Shown here one piece after another: positions 7,292 to 16,393 of a DNA stretch of 64,000 bases; within the stretch, counting starts at the first letter, position 1; each line of letters starts with the position of its first letter. The DNA comes from CAIWHR01 sp963734055 (GTDB taxonomy: Bacteria > Pseudomonadota > Gammaproteobacteria > Burkholderiales > Casimicrobiaceae). The notes beneath the pieces are model-generated. The model saw only the letters and a program-made list of their open reading frames with translations, searched no databases and had not been told where the DNA came from. The position numbers and the translations under genes are program-made. The stretch covers positions 62,001 to 126,000 of the forward strand of contig CAVTFQ010000013.1 in assembly GCA_963734055.1 (NCBI GenBank), given 5' to 3'.

Positions 7292-8345
7292 AGAGGTCGA
7301 GCCGGTTGCGCACACGCAGGAGGCGCGCGGAGCCCACGCATACGGCGGCGAACAGCACGACGCCCTGGAAGAGCGGCTGCCACAGCGGCTCGACGTTGAA
7401 CACGAACAGCAGGTCCCCGATCGTGCGGAACATGAAGGCGCCGAAGATCGCGCCGACGGCGCTCCCCTGACCGCCGAACAGCGACACGCCGCCCAGCACG
7501 ACCGCGGCGATCGAGTAGAGCGTGTACGTGTTGCCGTTGGCGGCCGAAGCCTCGCCCGAGTAGGTGATGAACGTCAGGAACAGCCCGGCCATCGACGCGA
7601 GCAGGCCGGACAGCGCATAGACCAGGAACTTCGCGCGGCGGATGGGCACGCCCGACATGTACGCGGCGACCTCGGACGAGCCGACCGCATACGCGGCCCG
7701 CCCGATCGCCGAGCGGCGGAACGGGAGCCACAGGAAGACCACGAGCGCGAGGAGCGCGACCAGGCTCGCAGGAACGCCCCCGGGCAGCTGGCCGGTGACC
7801 GCGTCCGCCAGCGGCGCGTAGACGTCGCCGCCGGGAACGGGGCGCAACGCGAGCGCGGCGCCATAGTAAACGGCGCCGGTGGCGATCGTCGTGACGATCG
7901 GCTGCAGCCGGCCGTAGATCACGATCAGCCCGTTGATCGCGCCGCACAGGGCGCCGACCAGGAGCACACCCAGCACGCCCAGCGCTGTCTGCAGCGCCGA
8001 GCCGACGACGATGGTCGACGCGAGGCAGTTGGCGAGCACCATGACCATGCCAACCGACAGATCGATGCCGGAGGTCAACACCACGAGCGTCTGCGCAATG
8101 GCGACGATGGCAAGCAGCACGCCCTTGTTTGCGGCCGTCGTCGCGACGTTGGCGTTGAAGCCGGCGGGATGGTTGCCGGCGTAGATTGCAAACATCACGA
8201 AGAAGGCCGCCGCGGCCAGCAGCGTGCCCTTGTGCTCGCGCACCCGGTGCGACCAGTCGCGACCCGCAAGTTCCCCCCCGAGCCTCGCTTCGCGCCGCTC
8301 CCCCTGAGGGGGGCGAGCGCCTTGGGATGGCCCGGCGGCGCTCAT
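7284..8345 (-). CDS. Sugar ABC transporter permease (CUT2/RbsC-like), second subunit
   Basis: 353 residues. Membrane core with motifs LTSGIDLSVGMVMVLANC, AIGRAAYAVGSSEVAAYMSG and AVVLGGVSLFGGQGS, typical of ribose/galactose-type permeases. The start ATG overlaps the ATPase stop (ATGA at 8342-8345). The first 30 residues (SQGARPPQGERREARLGGE) are polar. They are encoded by a GC-rich hairpin segment (CCCCC-TGA-GGGGG near 8300-8313) of the sort usually seen between Burkholderiales genes, so an intergenic repeat may have been captured into the coding region. The first hydrophobic segment begins after about residue 40. Confidence 0.9.
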   Translation of the reverse strand: MSAAGPSQGARPPQGERREARLGGELAGRDWSHRVREHKGTLLAAAAFFVMFAIYAGNHPAGFNANVATTAANKGVLLAIVAIAQTLVVLTSGIDLSVGMVMVLANCLASTIVVGSALQTALGVLGVLLVGALCGAINGLIVIYGRLQPIVTTIATGAVYYGAALALRPVPGGDVYAPLADAVTGQLPGGVPASLVALLALVVFLWLPFRRSAIGRAAYAVGSSEVAAYMSGVPIRRAKFLVYALSGLLASMAGLFLTFITYSGEASAANGNTYTLYSIAAVVLGGVSLFGGQGSAVGAIFGAFMFRTIGDLLFVFNVEPLWQPLFQGVVLFAAVCVGSARLLRVRNRLDLYG

Positions 8346-9880
8346 GTCGACCGCGCCGCGGTGCCGGCACTACCGGCTTCCCCGCCGATGTTGAGCGCGC
8401 TGCTCACGAGCGCCCGCTCGGTGATCTCGGCGCCGACGAGCTCGCGCCTGACGTTGCCGTCGTACATCACGAGCACACGGTCGCAGCAGCCGATCAGCTC
8501 GTCGTAGTCGGTCGAGTAGAAGACTATGGCTGCTCCGGCATTCGCGAGCTCGCGCAGGAGGTGGTAGATCTCCTGCTTGGTGCCGACGTCGATGCCGCGC
8601 GTGGGATCGTTCAGAAGAAGGATCCGCGGTGACATCATCAGCCACTTGCCGATGACCACCTTCTGCTGGTTGCCTCCGGACAGCGAGCCCGCCGGCACGT
8701 GGATGCCCCCGGTATGCACGCCGAGCAGGCGCACGATCCGTTCCACGGCGTCGCGTTCGGCTCTCCGGTCCACGACGCCCAAGCGCGACAGCGTGTCGAG
8801 TGCGGCGAACGACAGGTTGTCGCGCACCGACATCGCCAGCATCAGGCCTTCGGTCTTGCGGTCCTCGGGGATCAGCGCCATGCCGATCGCCTTGCGCTTG
8901 GCGACGCTCGGGCCGGTGATCGCGACCGGCCGGCCGTCGATCCGCACCTCGCCCGTCGTGCCGCGCAGGACGCCGAAGAGTGCCAGCAGGAGCTCGCGCT
9001 GACCTTGGCCGTCGAGTCCGCCGATGCCGATCACTTCGCCCGCGCGCAGCTTGAACGAGATGCCGTTGAGCCGGTGGGTCCACCCCAGGTTGCGCACCTC
9101 GAGCCGCGGCGGATCGTCGCTCGCCGCGCGAGCGCTTCGCGGCGGGAACTCGGCGTTGTATTCGCGGCCGATCATCAGCTCGACGACCTCGCTGTCCGTC
9201 TTCGTCCCGGCGGCATAGTGGGCGACGCTGCGGCCGTTGCGGAAGACCGTGCATTCGTCCGCCAGCTCGGTGATCTCGTGCATCCGGTGCGAGATATAGA
9301 CGAGGGCGAGACCCTCGGCCCGCAGTCGTTTGAGGACACCGTAGATCTTCGTCACGTCGGCCGCCGTCAGCGCGGACGTCGCCTCGTCGAGAATCAGGAT
9401 CCGCGGCCGGCGTGCAAGCGCCTTCGCGATCTCCACCATCTGCCGCCGCGACAGCGACAGATCCTTGACCAGCGCGAGCGGATGGATGTTGTCGGCGCCG
9501 GCGCGCGCCAGGGCTTCTTCGGCCATCGATCGCTGCGCGCGGCGGTCGATGAGGCCGAAGCGGAGCGGCGGGTTGCTGATCGCGATGTTGTCGGCGACCG
9601 AAAGATCGGGGATCAGCGACAACTCCTGGAAGATGCAGGCGATGCCGGCGGCGTTCGCCTCTGCCGGCGAGGCGAACGCGACCGGCGCGCCTTCGAGCAG
9701 CATCCGCCCTTCGTCGGGCGCAACGACGCCCGCCATGACCTTGATCAGCGTCGACTTGCCCGCACCGTTCTCGCCCAGGACCGCGTGAATGCGGCCGGCC
9801 TCGATCGTCAGGTCGGCGTCCGAGAGCGCGCGCACGCCGCCGTAACGCTTGGACACGCCCTCGATCGCGAACAGGCTCAT
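8342..9880 (-). CDS. Sugar ABC transporter ATP-binding protein, two fused ATPase domains (RbsA/MglA-like)
   Basis: 512 residues from ATG 9880 (MSLFAIEGVSKRYGG). The first ATPase domain has Walker A GENGAGKST, signature LSLSRRQMVEIAKAL and Walker B ILILDEATSAL. The second has the degenerate P-loop region IGIGGLDGQGQRELL, signature LSGGNQQKVVIGKWL and LLLNDPTRGIDVGTK, as in all RbsA/MglA-type proteins. The upstream extension of the frame is composed of intergenic repeat and was excluded. It powers uptake of a monosaccharide through the two permeases encoded downstream. Confidence 0.92.
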   Translation of the reverse strand: MSLFAIEGVSKRYGGVRALSDADLTIEAGRIHAVLGENGAGKSTLIKVMAGVVAPDEGRMLLEGAPVAFASPAEANAAGIACIFQELSLIPDLSVADNIAISNPPLRFGLIDRRAQRSMAEEALARAGADNIHPLALVKDLSLSRRQMVEIAKALARRPRILILDEATSALTAADVTKIYGVLKRLRAEGLALVYISHRMHEITELADECTVFRNGRSVAHYAAGTKTDSEVVELMIGREYNAEFPPRSARAASDDPPRLEVRNLGWTHRLNGISFKLRAGEVIGIGGLDGQGQRELLLALFGVLRGTTGEVRIDGRPVAITGPSVAKRKAIGMALIPEDRKTEGLMLAMSVRDNLSFAALDTLSRLGVVDRRAERDAVERIVRLLGVHTGGIHVPAGSLSGGNQQKVVIGKWLMMSPRILLLNDPTRGIDVGTKQEIYHLLRELANAGAAIVFYSTDYDELIGCCDRVLVMYDGNVRRELVGAEITERALVSSALNIGGEAGSAGTAARST

Positions 9881-9957
9881 CGGGCAACTTTCCCCCAGGC
9901 TCGCCCACGGCGTGGGCCGCGCCTCCCCCCTCGACCGAGGAGGGCTTTTGCAAACCG

Positions 9958-9987
9958 CGCACGGTCCGCCCGCGGGCGGACCGTGCG
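9958..9987. repeat. Perfect 30-bp palindrome between binding-protein and ATPase genes
   Basis: Two 15-base arms beginning CGCACGGTCCGCCCG meet without a loop. In the minus-strand transcript this lies between the substrate-binding protein stop and the ATPase start. A second TTCG-loop hairpin (CGCC-TTCG-GGCG) follows at about 10000-10011. Such stem-loops commonly raise the level of the binding-protein message above the distal genes by blocking 3' decay. No T-run follows, so it is not a classical terminator. Confidence 0.7.
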
Positions 9988-10034
9988 GCAAACTTGGGCG
10001 CCTTCGGGCGGCCGTGCAGGGCTCCCCGCCCGTG

Positions 10035-11153
10035 CTACTTGTTCGCTTCGGTCTGGCCCATGATTTCCTGCGCGCTGAAGTTGATGCCGCAGGTCGGGAA
10101 CGAGTTGCCGACGAAGAAGTTGTCGGCCAGGCTGCCGTAGTAGTCGGTCCCGTCCTTCAGGTTTGGGTACTCGGCCTTCGCGAGTGGCAGCTTCACCGAT
10201 TGCGGCACGACCTTGCCTTCGAGCGCCGCGATCGCCGTCTTGATCGCGACCGCAACCTGGGCGGGGCCGGTGCCCGCCGATGCGCACTTCAGGCCCTCGG
10301 CACCGTATTTGCCGCAGAACTTGCGGAAGCCGTTCTCCGTCTCGCCGCCGAAAGGCACGAACGGATGCTTGGCGTCGATCATCGCCTGTACGACGCCGGT
10401 GTCGCCGCCCTGCGCGGTGATTCCGTCGAATTTCTTGTGCACGGCGATCGCGTCGGCGGTCACTTTCTGCGCCGTCGGATCGTCCCACTTGCCGATCACC
10501 TCGACGGTGTCCCACTTCTTGCCCGACTTCTTGAGGACCTCCTGAATGCCCTCGTGCCGGTCGCGGTCGACCGACGTTCCGGAGACGCCGCGGACCTCGA
10601 GGATCTTGCCGCCGTTCGGCACGTTCTTCACGAGCCACTCGGCCCAGTAGATGCCGAGTCCTTTCTGGTCGACGTTGACGTTGATCGCTTCCTCGGTGTC
10701 GAGGATGTTGTCGAAGGCCACCAGCACGACGCCCGCGTCGTTGGCGCGCTTGATCACCGGCTTGAACGCGGCCGGATTCTGAGCGTTGACGACGATCGCG
10801 TCGTAGCCCGAGTCGATGAACGTGTTGATCGCGGCAATCTGCGCCGCGACATCCTCGCCGGTCGAGACGACCTTGAATTCCTTGAGCTTCGCGGCGACGT
10901 CGGGCTGCGCGGCATAGGCCTTCGCCGTCTTGATCATCTGGATGCGCCAGGTGTTGGCGATGTAGCCGTTCGCGAGCGCGATCCGGTAGGGACCCTTCTT
11001 GGCCGGGTACTGGAACAGCTTGGTCGTGCTGGCCCAGGGTGCGAAGCATTGCGGATCGGAGTTGGGAAGCGTCACCACCTTGGGTGGCGCTGCGGTTGCC
11101 AGGCCGGCAAAGAGCAGTGCGGCGGCTGCGGCGAAAGGACGACGGATGAACAT
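10035..11153 (-). CDS. Periplasmic sugar-binding protein of a CUT2 ABC transporter
   Basis: 372 residues with a signal peptide (MFIRRPFAAAAALLFAGLATA, cleavage near APP). Core motifs of the Peripla_BP_4 fold: IALANGYIANTWRIQMIKTA, INTFIDSGYDAIVVNAQNP, VVLVAFDN and GITAQGGDTGVVQAM. Cysteines near the N- and C-termini may form a disulphide. It is the first gene of a five-gene operon (binding protein, ATPase, two permeases, gluconolactonase). The 154-base gap to the ATPase gene contains the palindrome at 9958-9987. The exact sugar is unknown. Confidence 0.9.
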   Translation of the reverse strand: MFIRRPFAAAAALLFAGLATAAPPKVVTLPNSDPQCFAPWASTTKLFQYPAKKGPYRIALANGYIANTWRIQMIKTAKAYAAQPDVAAKLKEFKVVSTGEDVAAQIAAINTFIDSGYDAIVVNAQNPAAFKPVIKRANDAGVVLVAFDNILDTEEAINVNVDQKGLGIYWAEWLVKNVPNGGKILEVRGVSGTSVDRDRHEGIQEVLKKSGKKWDTVEVIGKWDDPTAQKVTADAIAVHKKFDGITAQGGDTGVVQAMIDAKHPFVPFGGETENGFRKFCGKYGAEGLKCASAGTGPAQVAVAIKTAIAALEGKVVPQSVKLPLAKAEYPNLKDGTDYYGSLADNFFVGNSFPTCGINFSAQEIMGQTEANK

Positions 11154-11307
11154 CGTTTCCTCCTATTCGAACGGGGCTACCCGGCGACAGAGGCGGCTCA
11201 GGAGTTGTTCTGGACTCTCGGGCGCGGCGCCGGAGCGCGCTCGCGGCAGGATACGCGCGGTCCGGCATTCCTACAATTGCGAGGGCTCCGTGGGCGCGGG
11301 GAAGCGC

Positions 11308-11988
11308 CTACGCCAGCGTCTTGTCGATCCATTCGACCAGCGCACCCGCCAGCGCCGCTCTGACCTCGGCGTCGGTGTGCCCCGACCGTGCAGGCACATG
11401 GAACGAGTGGTCGGCCTCGTCGAACATCCAAAAGGTCGCGCGCGAGCCGAGCCTCGCGCCGAGCTGCTGGAGCAGCGCCAATTCGGCGAACTCGTCGCGC
11501 GAGCCCTGAAAGAACAGCATCGGGATCTCCACCTGCGACAGATGGTCGGCGCGCGCGTCGCCCGCCTCGCCCGGGGGATGCAGGGGGAAGCCGAGGAATA
11601 TGAGTCCGCGAACGCCGGGGAGCGGCAGCGCAGCCTGCGCCTGCGAGGTCATGCGACCGCCGAAGGACTTGCCGCCGGCGAAGAGCGGAAGCTCGGGCAC
11701 GAGCCGCGACGCGGCGGCTACGGCGGCACGCACGGCACCCATCGCGACCTTCGGCGAATCGGGGCGTTTCGAGCCCCGCTCCATGTACGGAAACTGGTAG
11801 CGAAGCGTCGCGACGCCGCGCTCCGACAAGTGGTGGGCGATGCTCGCCATGAACGGGTGTGCCATGCCCGCGCCGGCGCCGTGCGCGAGGACGTAGCACG
11901 CGCGCGCCGACGGCGGCGTCTGCAACAGCCCCGACACCGGCTGGCCGCCTTCGACGGCGAAGGTTACCGGTTGCGGATTCATGCTCAT
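11308..11988 (-). CDS. Alpha/beta hydrolase of the KANL3/Tex30 (dienelactone-hydrolase-like) type
   Basis: 226 residues from ATG 11988, chosen because it overlaps the DUF72 stop as ATGA. Motifs: YVLAHGAGAGMAHPFM (oxyanion region), FAGGKSFGGRMTS (nucleophile elbow GKSFGG with Ser), LIFLGFPLHPPG, FFQGSRDEFAE (Asp) and DEADHSFHV (catalytic His). This matches the small cytosolic KANL3/Tex30-like hydrolases common in Proteobacteria. The substrate is unknown. It is co-transcribed with the DUF72 gene. Confidence 0.82.
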   Translation of the reverse strand: MSMNPQPVTFAVEGGQPVSGLLQTPPSARACYVLAHGAGAGMAHPFMASIAHHLSERGVATLRYQFPYMERGSKRPDSPKVAMGAVRAAVAAASRLVPELPLFAGGKSFGGRMTSQAQAALPLPGVRGLIFLGFPLHPPGEAGDARADHLSQVEIPMLFFQGSRDEFAELALLQQLGARLGSRATFWMFDEADHSFHVPARSGHTDAEVRAALAGALVEWIDKTLA

Positions 11989-12692
11989 TTCCATTGCTGC
12001 ATCAGCTCCTTCGCATAGCCGGGCGCGGTAGGCTCGTGCATGAAGTACGCGAAGATCTCGCGCCACGACGTGGCGCCGAGCCTGCGCGCCCAGGCCTTGA
12101 GATCGTCGGTCGAGTACGCTTCGAGGCGCAGACGGACGTAGCCCCACGGCGCCGTCTCGACGAGTGGCGGCGGCGCGCCGTCCTCGCGCTCGGAGAGCAC
12201 CAGCGCGGCGCCCGCCCCCTTGAGCGCCGCGTACACCTCGTCGTCGAACCAGGTGTCGTTGCGGAATTCGAAGGCGGCCTTGTGCTCCGGCGGCAGGAGG
12301 GCCAGGAACGCGGCAAGGCGCGGAAGGTCCTTTTTCAGGTTGGGCGGCAGCTGGAACAGGACCGGGCCGCGCTTGGCGCCGAGCGCGGCCAGGTTTCGGT
12401 ACAGATAGCCGAGCGGCTCGGTCGCCGATTCGGTCTTCATCCGCGCGATATGGGTGATGCGGCGCGACGCCTTGATCGCGAAGCGAAAGCCGTCGGGCGC
12501 CGTCGCGGCCCAGTTCTCGAGTACCGTCGTCTTGGGCATTCGGTAGAACGTGTTGTTGATCTCGACCGTCGGCAGGCGCTCCGAATAGAACGACAGCATC
12601 GCCTCGGCCTTGAGGTCGGCGGGGTAGAACGCCCCCTTCCACTCCTTGAAGGAATAGCCGCTCGCGCCGGCCATAAGCCTCGCGGTGGTCAT
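11985..12692 (-). CDS. DUF72 (YecE-like) protein
   Basis: 235 residues: GASGYSFKEWKGAFYP, EINNTFYRMPKTTVLENW, FRFAIKASRRITHI and GPVLFQLPPNLKKDLPRL are the diagnostic DUF72 blocks of this TIM-barrel-like family of unknown function. It is divergent from ligD with only 31 bases between the starts, so both must share a compact bidirectional promoter. DUF72 genes are frequent neighbours of bacterial NHEJ genes, which hints at a repair link but proves nothing. Confidence 0.9.
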   Translation of the reverse strand: MTTARLMAGASGYSFKEWKGAFYPADLKAEAMLSFYSERLPTVEINNTFYRMPKTTVLENWAATAPDGFRFAIKASRRITHIARMKTESATEPLGYLYRNLAALGAKRGPVLFQLPPNLKKDLPRLAAFLALLPPEHKAAFEFRNDTWFDDEVYAALKGAGAALVLSEREDGAPPPLVETAPWGYVRLRLEAYSTDDLKAWARRLGATSWREIFAYFMHEPTAPGYAKELMQQWK

Positions 12693-12723
12693 GGGTCGAA
12701 TCCTTTGTCAGTAGAATCCCGGC

Positions 12724-15402
12724 ATGGCGAAAAGTGCCCTGAGCGAGTATTCCGCCAAGCGGACTTTCTCGGCCACGCCCGAGCCGCCGCCGGCGGTGAC
12801 CTCGCCCGGAAGCGGGCCTTTGCTGTTCGTCGTCCAGCAGCATTCGGCGACGCGTCTCCACTACGACTTCCGGCTCGAATGCGACGGCGTCCTCAAGTCC
12901 TGGGCGGTGCCCAAGGGTCCGTCGCTCGATCGTAACGAAAAACGCCTGGCCGTGCAGACCGAAGATCATCCCTACGACTACGGGTCGTTCGAAGGCGTGA
13001 TCCCCGCCGGCCAGTACGGCGCAGGTGAAGTCATCGTCTGGGACTGCGGCGTCTATTCCCCCGACGAAGGCGGGGCGATGTGGTTCCATGATCGCGCCGA
13101 GGCCGAGCGCGAGGTCCGGACCGGCCTGGAAGAGGGCAAGCTCAGCATCTTCCTGCGCGGCGGGAAGCTGAAAGGCTCCTTCGCCCTTGTGCGCACGAAG
13201 GAAAAGAACCAGTGGCTGCTGCTCAAGCACAAGGATCGTTTCGCCGGGACCCACGACATCACTGAGCAACGGCATTCGGTGCTCTCCGGCAAGTCGGTCG
13301 AGGAGCTCAGGTTCCTGCCCGTGCAGCGGATCCCGGCCGCGCGCCTCGCGCCCGCCGGCAAGCTCGTGGCGATGCCGGACAAGCTCGCCCCGATGCTCGC
13401 GGAGTCGGGCGAGGCGCCTTTCAACCGCGCGGGATGGATGTGGGAGCCGAAGCTCGACGGCTATCGGGTGCTCGCGTTCATCGACGAGCGGGGCGTAAGG
13501 CTGCGCTCGCGCCGCGGCCTCGAGCTCGCACCGCAGTTCCCGCAGCTTGTCGCCGAGCTCGCGAAGCAGAACGCGGGAAGCATGATCCTCGACGGCGAGC
13601 TGGTCGCCTTCGATGCGAGCGGCCGGCCGTCGTTCGCGGCGCTGCAGGACCGCGCCCAGCTCAAGACCGAGCGGGAGATCATGGCGGCGGATCTCAACCT
13701 TCCGGTCGTCATGTGTTGCTTCGATCTGCTGCATTTCGCCGGCGTCGACCTGCGCAGGGCGCCGTACCGCGATCGCCGGCGTTATCTCGCGCAGTGCCTG
13801 CTGCCGTCGCCGCTCGTCCAGCTCGTCCACGCGACGGAAGACGGCGTCGCGCTCAGCGCGGCGGCGCTGTCGGCGGGCTTCGAGGGCGTCGTCGGCAAGC
13901 GAATGGACAGCCGCTACGAGGCCGGCCGCCGCTCGACGTCATGGCTCAAGATCAAGCCGACGACGAGCGCCGATTTCGTCGTCGGCGGCTACACGAAGGG
14001 GCAGGGCGCACGCGCGTCGCTCGGCGCGCTGCTCGTGGGCTACTGGGACGACGACGGGCTGCGCTACGCTTCGCACGTCGGGTCGGGCTTCGACGAGCGG
14101 ACGCTCGCGCTGGTCAAGGCGCGTCTCGCGAAGCTGCACCGGAAGACATGCCCCTTCGTGTCGAAGCCGGAGCTGAACGCGCCGACGACGTGGGTCGAGC
14201 CCGAGACCGTCGCCGAGGTGAACTTCCACAGCTGGACCGAGGACGGCGCCTTGCGAGCGCCCGTATTCCTGCGGCTCCGCGACGACGTCGATCCGAAGTC
14301 GGTGCGACGTCAGGGCGGCGATCCGGCGGCAGAGCCCGCGGACGAGATCGTCGCGCAGCTCCAGGGGAAGAAGACGGCGTTCACGCTGGCCGTCGGTGCG
14401 CACCGGGTCAAAGTGACGAACCTCGATCGCGTCTACTGGCCGCCAGATCCCGCGCGCGAGCTGCCGGCGTACACGAAGCGCGACCTGCTGATCTACCTCG
14501 CGCGGGTAGCGCCGTACATCCTTCCGCACCTCGCGCACCGCCCGCTGACGATGATCCGGATGCCCGACGGCATCCGCGGCCAGCGGTTCTTCCAGAAGCA
14601 CTGGGAGCAGGAGCGGCCGGCGTTCGTCGAAACGATCACCGTGTTCTCGGCGCACAAGGACGAGCAGCACGACTACCTCCTGTGCAACAACCTGCCGACG
14701 CTGCTCTGGCTCGCGCAGTCGGGAACGCTCGAATACCACGTCTGGCACTCGCGCGCGCAGCCCGGGCCGGACGCGGTGTCGAAAGGCACCGATTATTCGT
14801 CATCGCTCGAGGCGCTCGAGAGCTCGGTGCTGAACTACCCCGACTACGTGCTGTTCGACCTCGACCCATACATCTACTCGGGCCAGGAGGCGAAGGGCGC
14901 CGAGCCCGAGCTCAACACGGTCGCGTTCGAGAAGGGCAAGGAGGTCGCGTTCTGGCTGCGCGAACTTCTGAACGGAATGTCGCTCGAACCGATCGTCAAG
15001 ACCTCGGGCAAGACCGGCCTGCACGTGTTCGTCCCGATCCGGCGCACGCTCGACTTCGATGCGGCGCGCGAGGTGTCCGAGCTCGTTGGCCGGCACCTGA
15101 TGCGGCTGCATCCGAAGGACATCACGCTCGAGTGGAGCGTCCCGAAGCGCACCGGCAGAATATTCATGGACTACAACATGAACGTTCGCGGCAAGACGCT
15201 GAACGTCGCCTACTCGCCCCGCGGCGAGCCCGGGGCGCCCGTGTCCATGCCGCTTTCGTGGGAAGAGCTGGCCGGCGCGCATCCGCTCGACTTCACGATC
15301 GCAAACGCGCCGGACCGGCTCGCGCGAACCGGGGATCGGTGGGCCGACGTGTTGCAAAGAAAGCAGAGCCTCGAGCGGGCACTGGCAAAAACGACCGAGT
15401 GA
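12724..15402 (+). CDS. ligD: Multifunctional ATP-dependent DNA ligase D
   Basis: 892 residues in the order phosphoesterase, ligase, polymerase. The 3'-phosphoesterase domain (about 1-200) shows HSATRLHYDFRLECDG and SWAVPKGPS. The ligase domain (about 215-525) has the adenylated lysine in EPKLDGYRV (K243) and the later GFEGVVGKRMDSRYEAG and WLKIKP motifs. The LigD primase/polymerase domain (about 550-892) has LPHLAHRPLTMIRMPDG, VLFDLDP with metal-binding Asp residues and KTSGKTGLHVFVPI. It repairs double-strand breaks with Ku, encoded 72 bases downstream. All three domains look intact. Confidence 0.96.
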   Translation: MAKSALSEYSAKRTFSATPEPPPAVTSPGSGPLLFVVQQHSATRLHYDFRLECDGVLKSWAVPKGPSLDRNEKRLAVQTEDHPYDYGSFEGVIPAGQYGAGEVIVWDCGVYSPDEGGAMWFHDRAEAEREVRTGLEEGKLSIFLRGGKLKGSFALVRTKEKNQWLLLKHKDRFAGTHDITEQRHSVLSGKSVEELRFLPVQRIPAARLAPAGKLVAMPDKLAPMLAESGEAPFNRAGWMWEPKLDGYRVLAFIDERGVRLRSRRGLELAPQFPQLVAELAKQNAGSMILDGELVAFDASGRPSFAALQDRAQLKTEREIMAADLNLPVVMCCFDLLHFAGVDLRRAPYRDRRRYLAQCLLPSPLVQLVHATEDGVALSAAALSAGFEGVVGKRMDSRYEAGRRSTSWLKIKPTTSADFVVGGYTKGQGARASLGALLVGYWDDDGLRYASHVGSGFDERTLALVKARLAKLHRKTCPFVSKPELNAPTTWVEPETVAEVNFHSWTEDGALRAPVFLRLRDDVDPKSVRRQGGDPAAEPADEIVAQLQGKKTAFTLAVGAHRVKVTNLDRVYWPPDPARELPAYTKRDLLIYLARVAPYILPHLAHRPLTMIRMPDGIRGQRFFQKHWEQERPAFVETITVFSAHKDEQHDYLLCNNLPTLLWLAQSGTLEYHVWHSRAQPGPDAVSKGTDYSSSLEALESSVLNYPDYVLFDLDPYIYSGQEAKGAEPELNTVAFEKGKEVAFWLRELLNGMSLEPIVKTSGKTGLHVFVPIRRTLDFDAAREVSELVGRHLMRLHPKDITLEWSVPKRTGRIFMDYNMNVRGKTLNVAYSPRGEPGAPVSMPLSWEELAGAHPLDFTIANAPDRLARTGDRWADVLQRKQSLERALAKTTE

Positions 15403-15474
15403 GGCTTGCAAATGACGGAAAACATTGAGATATTTCGCCTTCGCCCCACGGGCACCGCGTAGGCGGGAGGCATC

Positions 15475-16371
15475 ATGGCTGCACGATCCCTTGCAAGCTT
15501 GACCGTCTCGTTCGGGCTGGTGTCGATCCCGGTGAAGCTTTATTCGGCCACCGAGGCCAGCAAGTCCATCTCCTTCAACATGCTCCACAAGACCTGCGGC
15601 TCGCGCCTCCGGCAGCAGTACATCTGCATCAAGGAGGACGTGGTCGTTCCGCGCGAGGACATCGTCAAGGGCTACGAATTCGCGAAGGACCAGTACGTGA
15701 TCTTCACGCCGGAGGAGCTGAAGGCGATGGAGGAGGCGGGCACGCACATGGCCGAGATCACCGAGTTCGTGCCGCTCGAAGCGGTCGATCCGGTCTACTT
15801 CGACAAGGCCTACTACCTGGCGCCCGACAAGGGGGGCGCCAAGCCGTACGCGCTGCTCACGAGCGCGCTCAGGGAATCGAAGCGCTGCGCGCTCGGCCGG
15901 TGGGCCGCGCGCGGCAAGCAGTACATCGTGATGATCCGTGCGGTCGACGACGGGCTCGTCATGCAGCAGCTCCTCTACGCGGGCGAAGTGCGGACGATGA
16001 AGGAGCTCGAAATTCCGAAGACCGACGTGAAGCCGGCCGAGCTCAAGCTCGCGCAGCAGCTGATCGAGCAGCAGACCAACGAGACGTTCGACCCGTCGCA
16101 GTACACCGACGAGGTCGCGACGCGGATCCGGACTGCCGTCGAAAAGAAGGTCGAGGGCCAGGAGATCACGCTGGCCGAGGCGCCGGAAGGAGGCGGTGCC
16201 CAGGTCATCGACCTCATGGAAGCGCTCCGCGCGAGCCTCGAGAAGAAGGCGCCCGCGCGCGCCAAGGCGGCCTCCGGGCCCGAGCCCGCGGTCGCGACGC
16301 GCAAGCCCGCGAAGCGGGCGCGGGAGCCCGAGCCCGCGGCGCCGGCGGCGCGCAAGGCCGCCAAGAAATAG
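15475..16371 (+). CDS. ku: Ku protein for non-homologous end joining
   Basis: 298 residues. SLTVSFGLVSIPVKLYSAT and FNMLHKTCGSRLRQQYICIKED open the Ku core. Further on are EITEFVPLEAVDPVYFDKAYYLAPDK and KYALLTSAL-like segments of the ring-forming domain. The tail is rich in Lys, Ala, Arg and Pro (KKAPARAKAASGPEP to ARKAAKK), a typical extended DNA-binding C-terminus of proteobacterial Ku. It recruits LigD, encoded just upstream. A GGGAGG site precedes the ATG. Confidence 0.96.
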   Translation: MAARSLASLTVSFGLVSIPVKLYSATEASKSISFNMLHKTCGSRLRQQYICIKEDVVVPREDIVKGYEFAKDQYVIFTPEELKAMEEAGTHMAEITEFVPLEAVDPVYFDKAYYLAPDKGGAKPYALLTSALRESKRCALGRWAARGKQYIVMIRAVDDGLVMQQLLYAGEVRTMKELEIPKTDVKPAELKLAQQLIEQQTNETFDPSQYTDEVATRIRTAVEKKVEGQEITLAEAPEGGGAQVIDLMEALRASLEKKAPARAKAASGPEPAVATRKPAKRAREPEPAAPAARKAAKK

Positions 16372-16393
16372 CAGGCGCGCAGGCAGCGCGGTC

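Noticed and set aside
11989..13830. Upstream extension of the hydrolase frame (11308-13830) as an 840-residue protein
   Set aside because: The extension is antisense to ligD and lacks motifs. The hydrolase start at 11988 is fixed by the ATGA overlap with the DUF72 gene.
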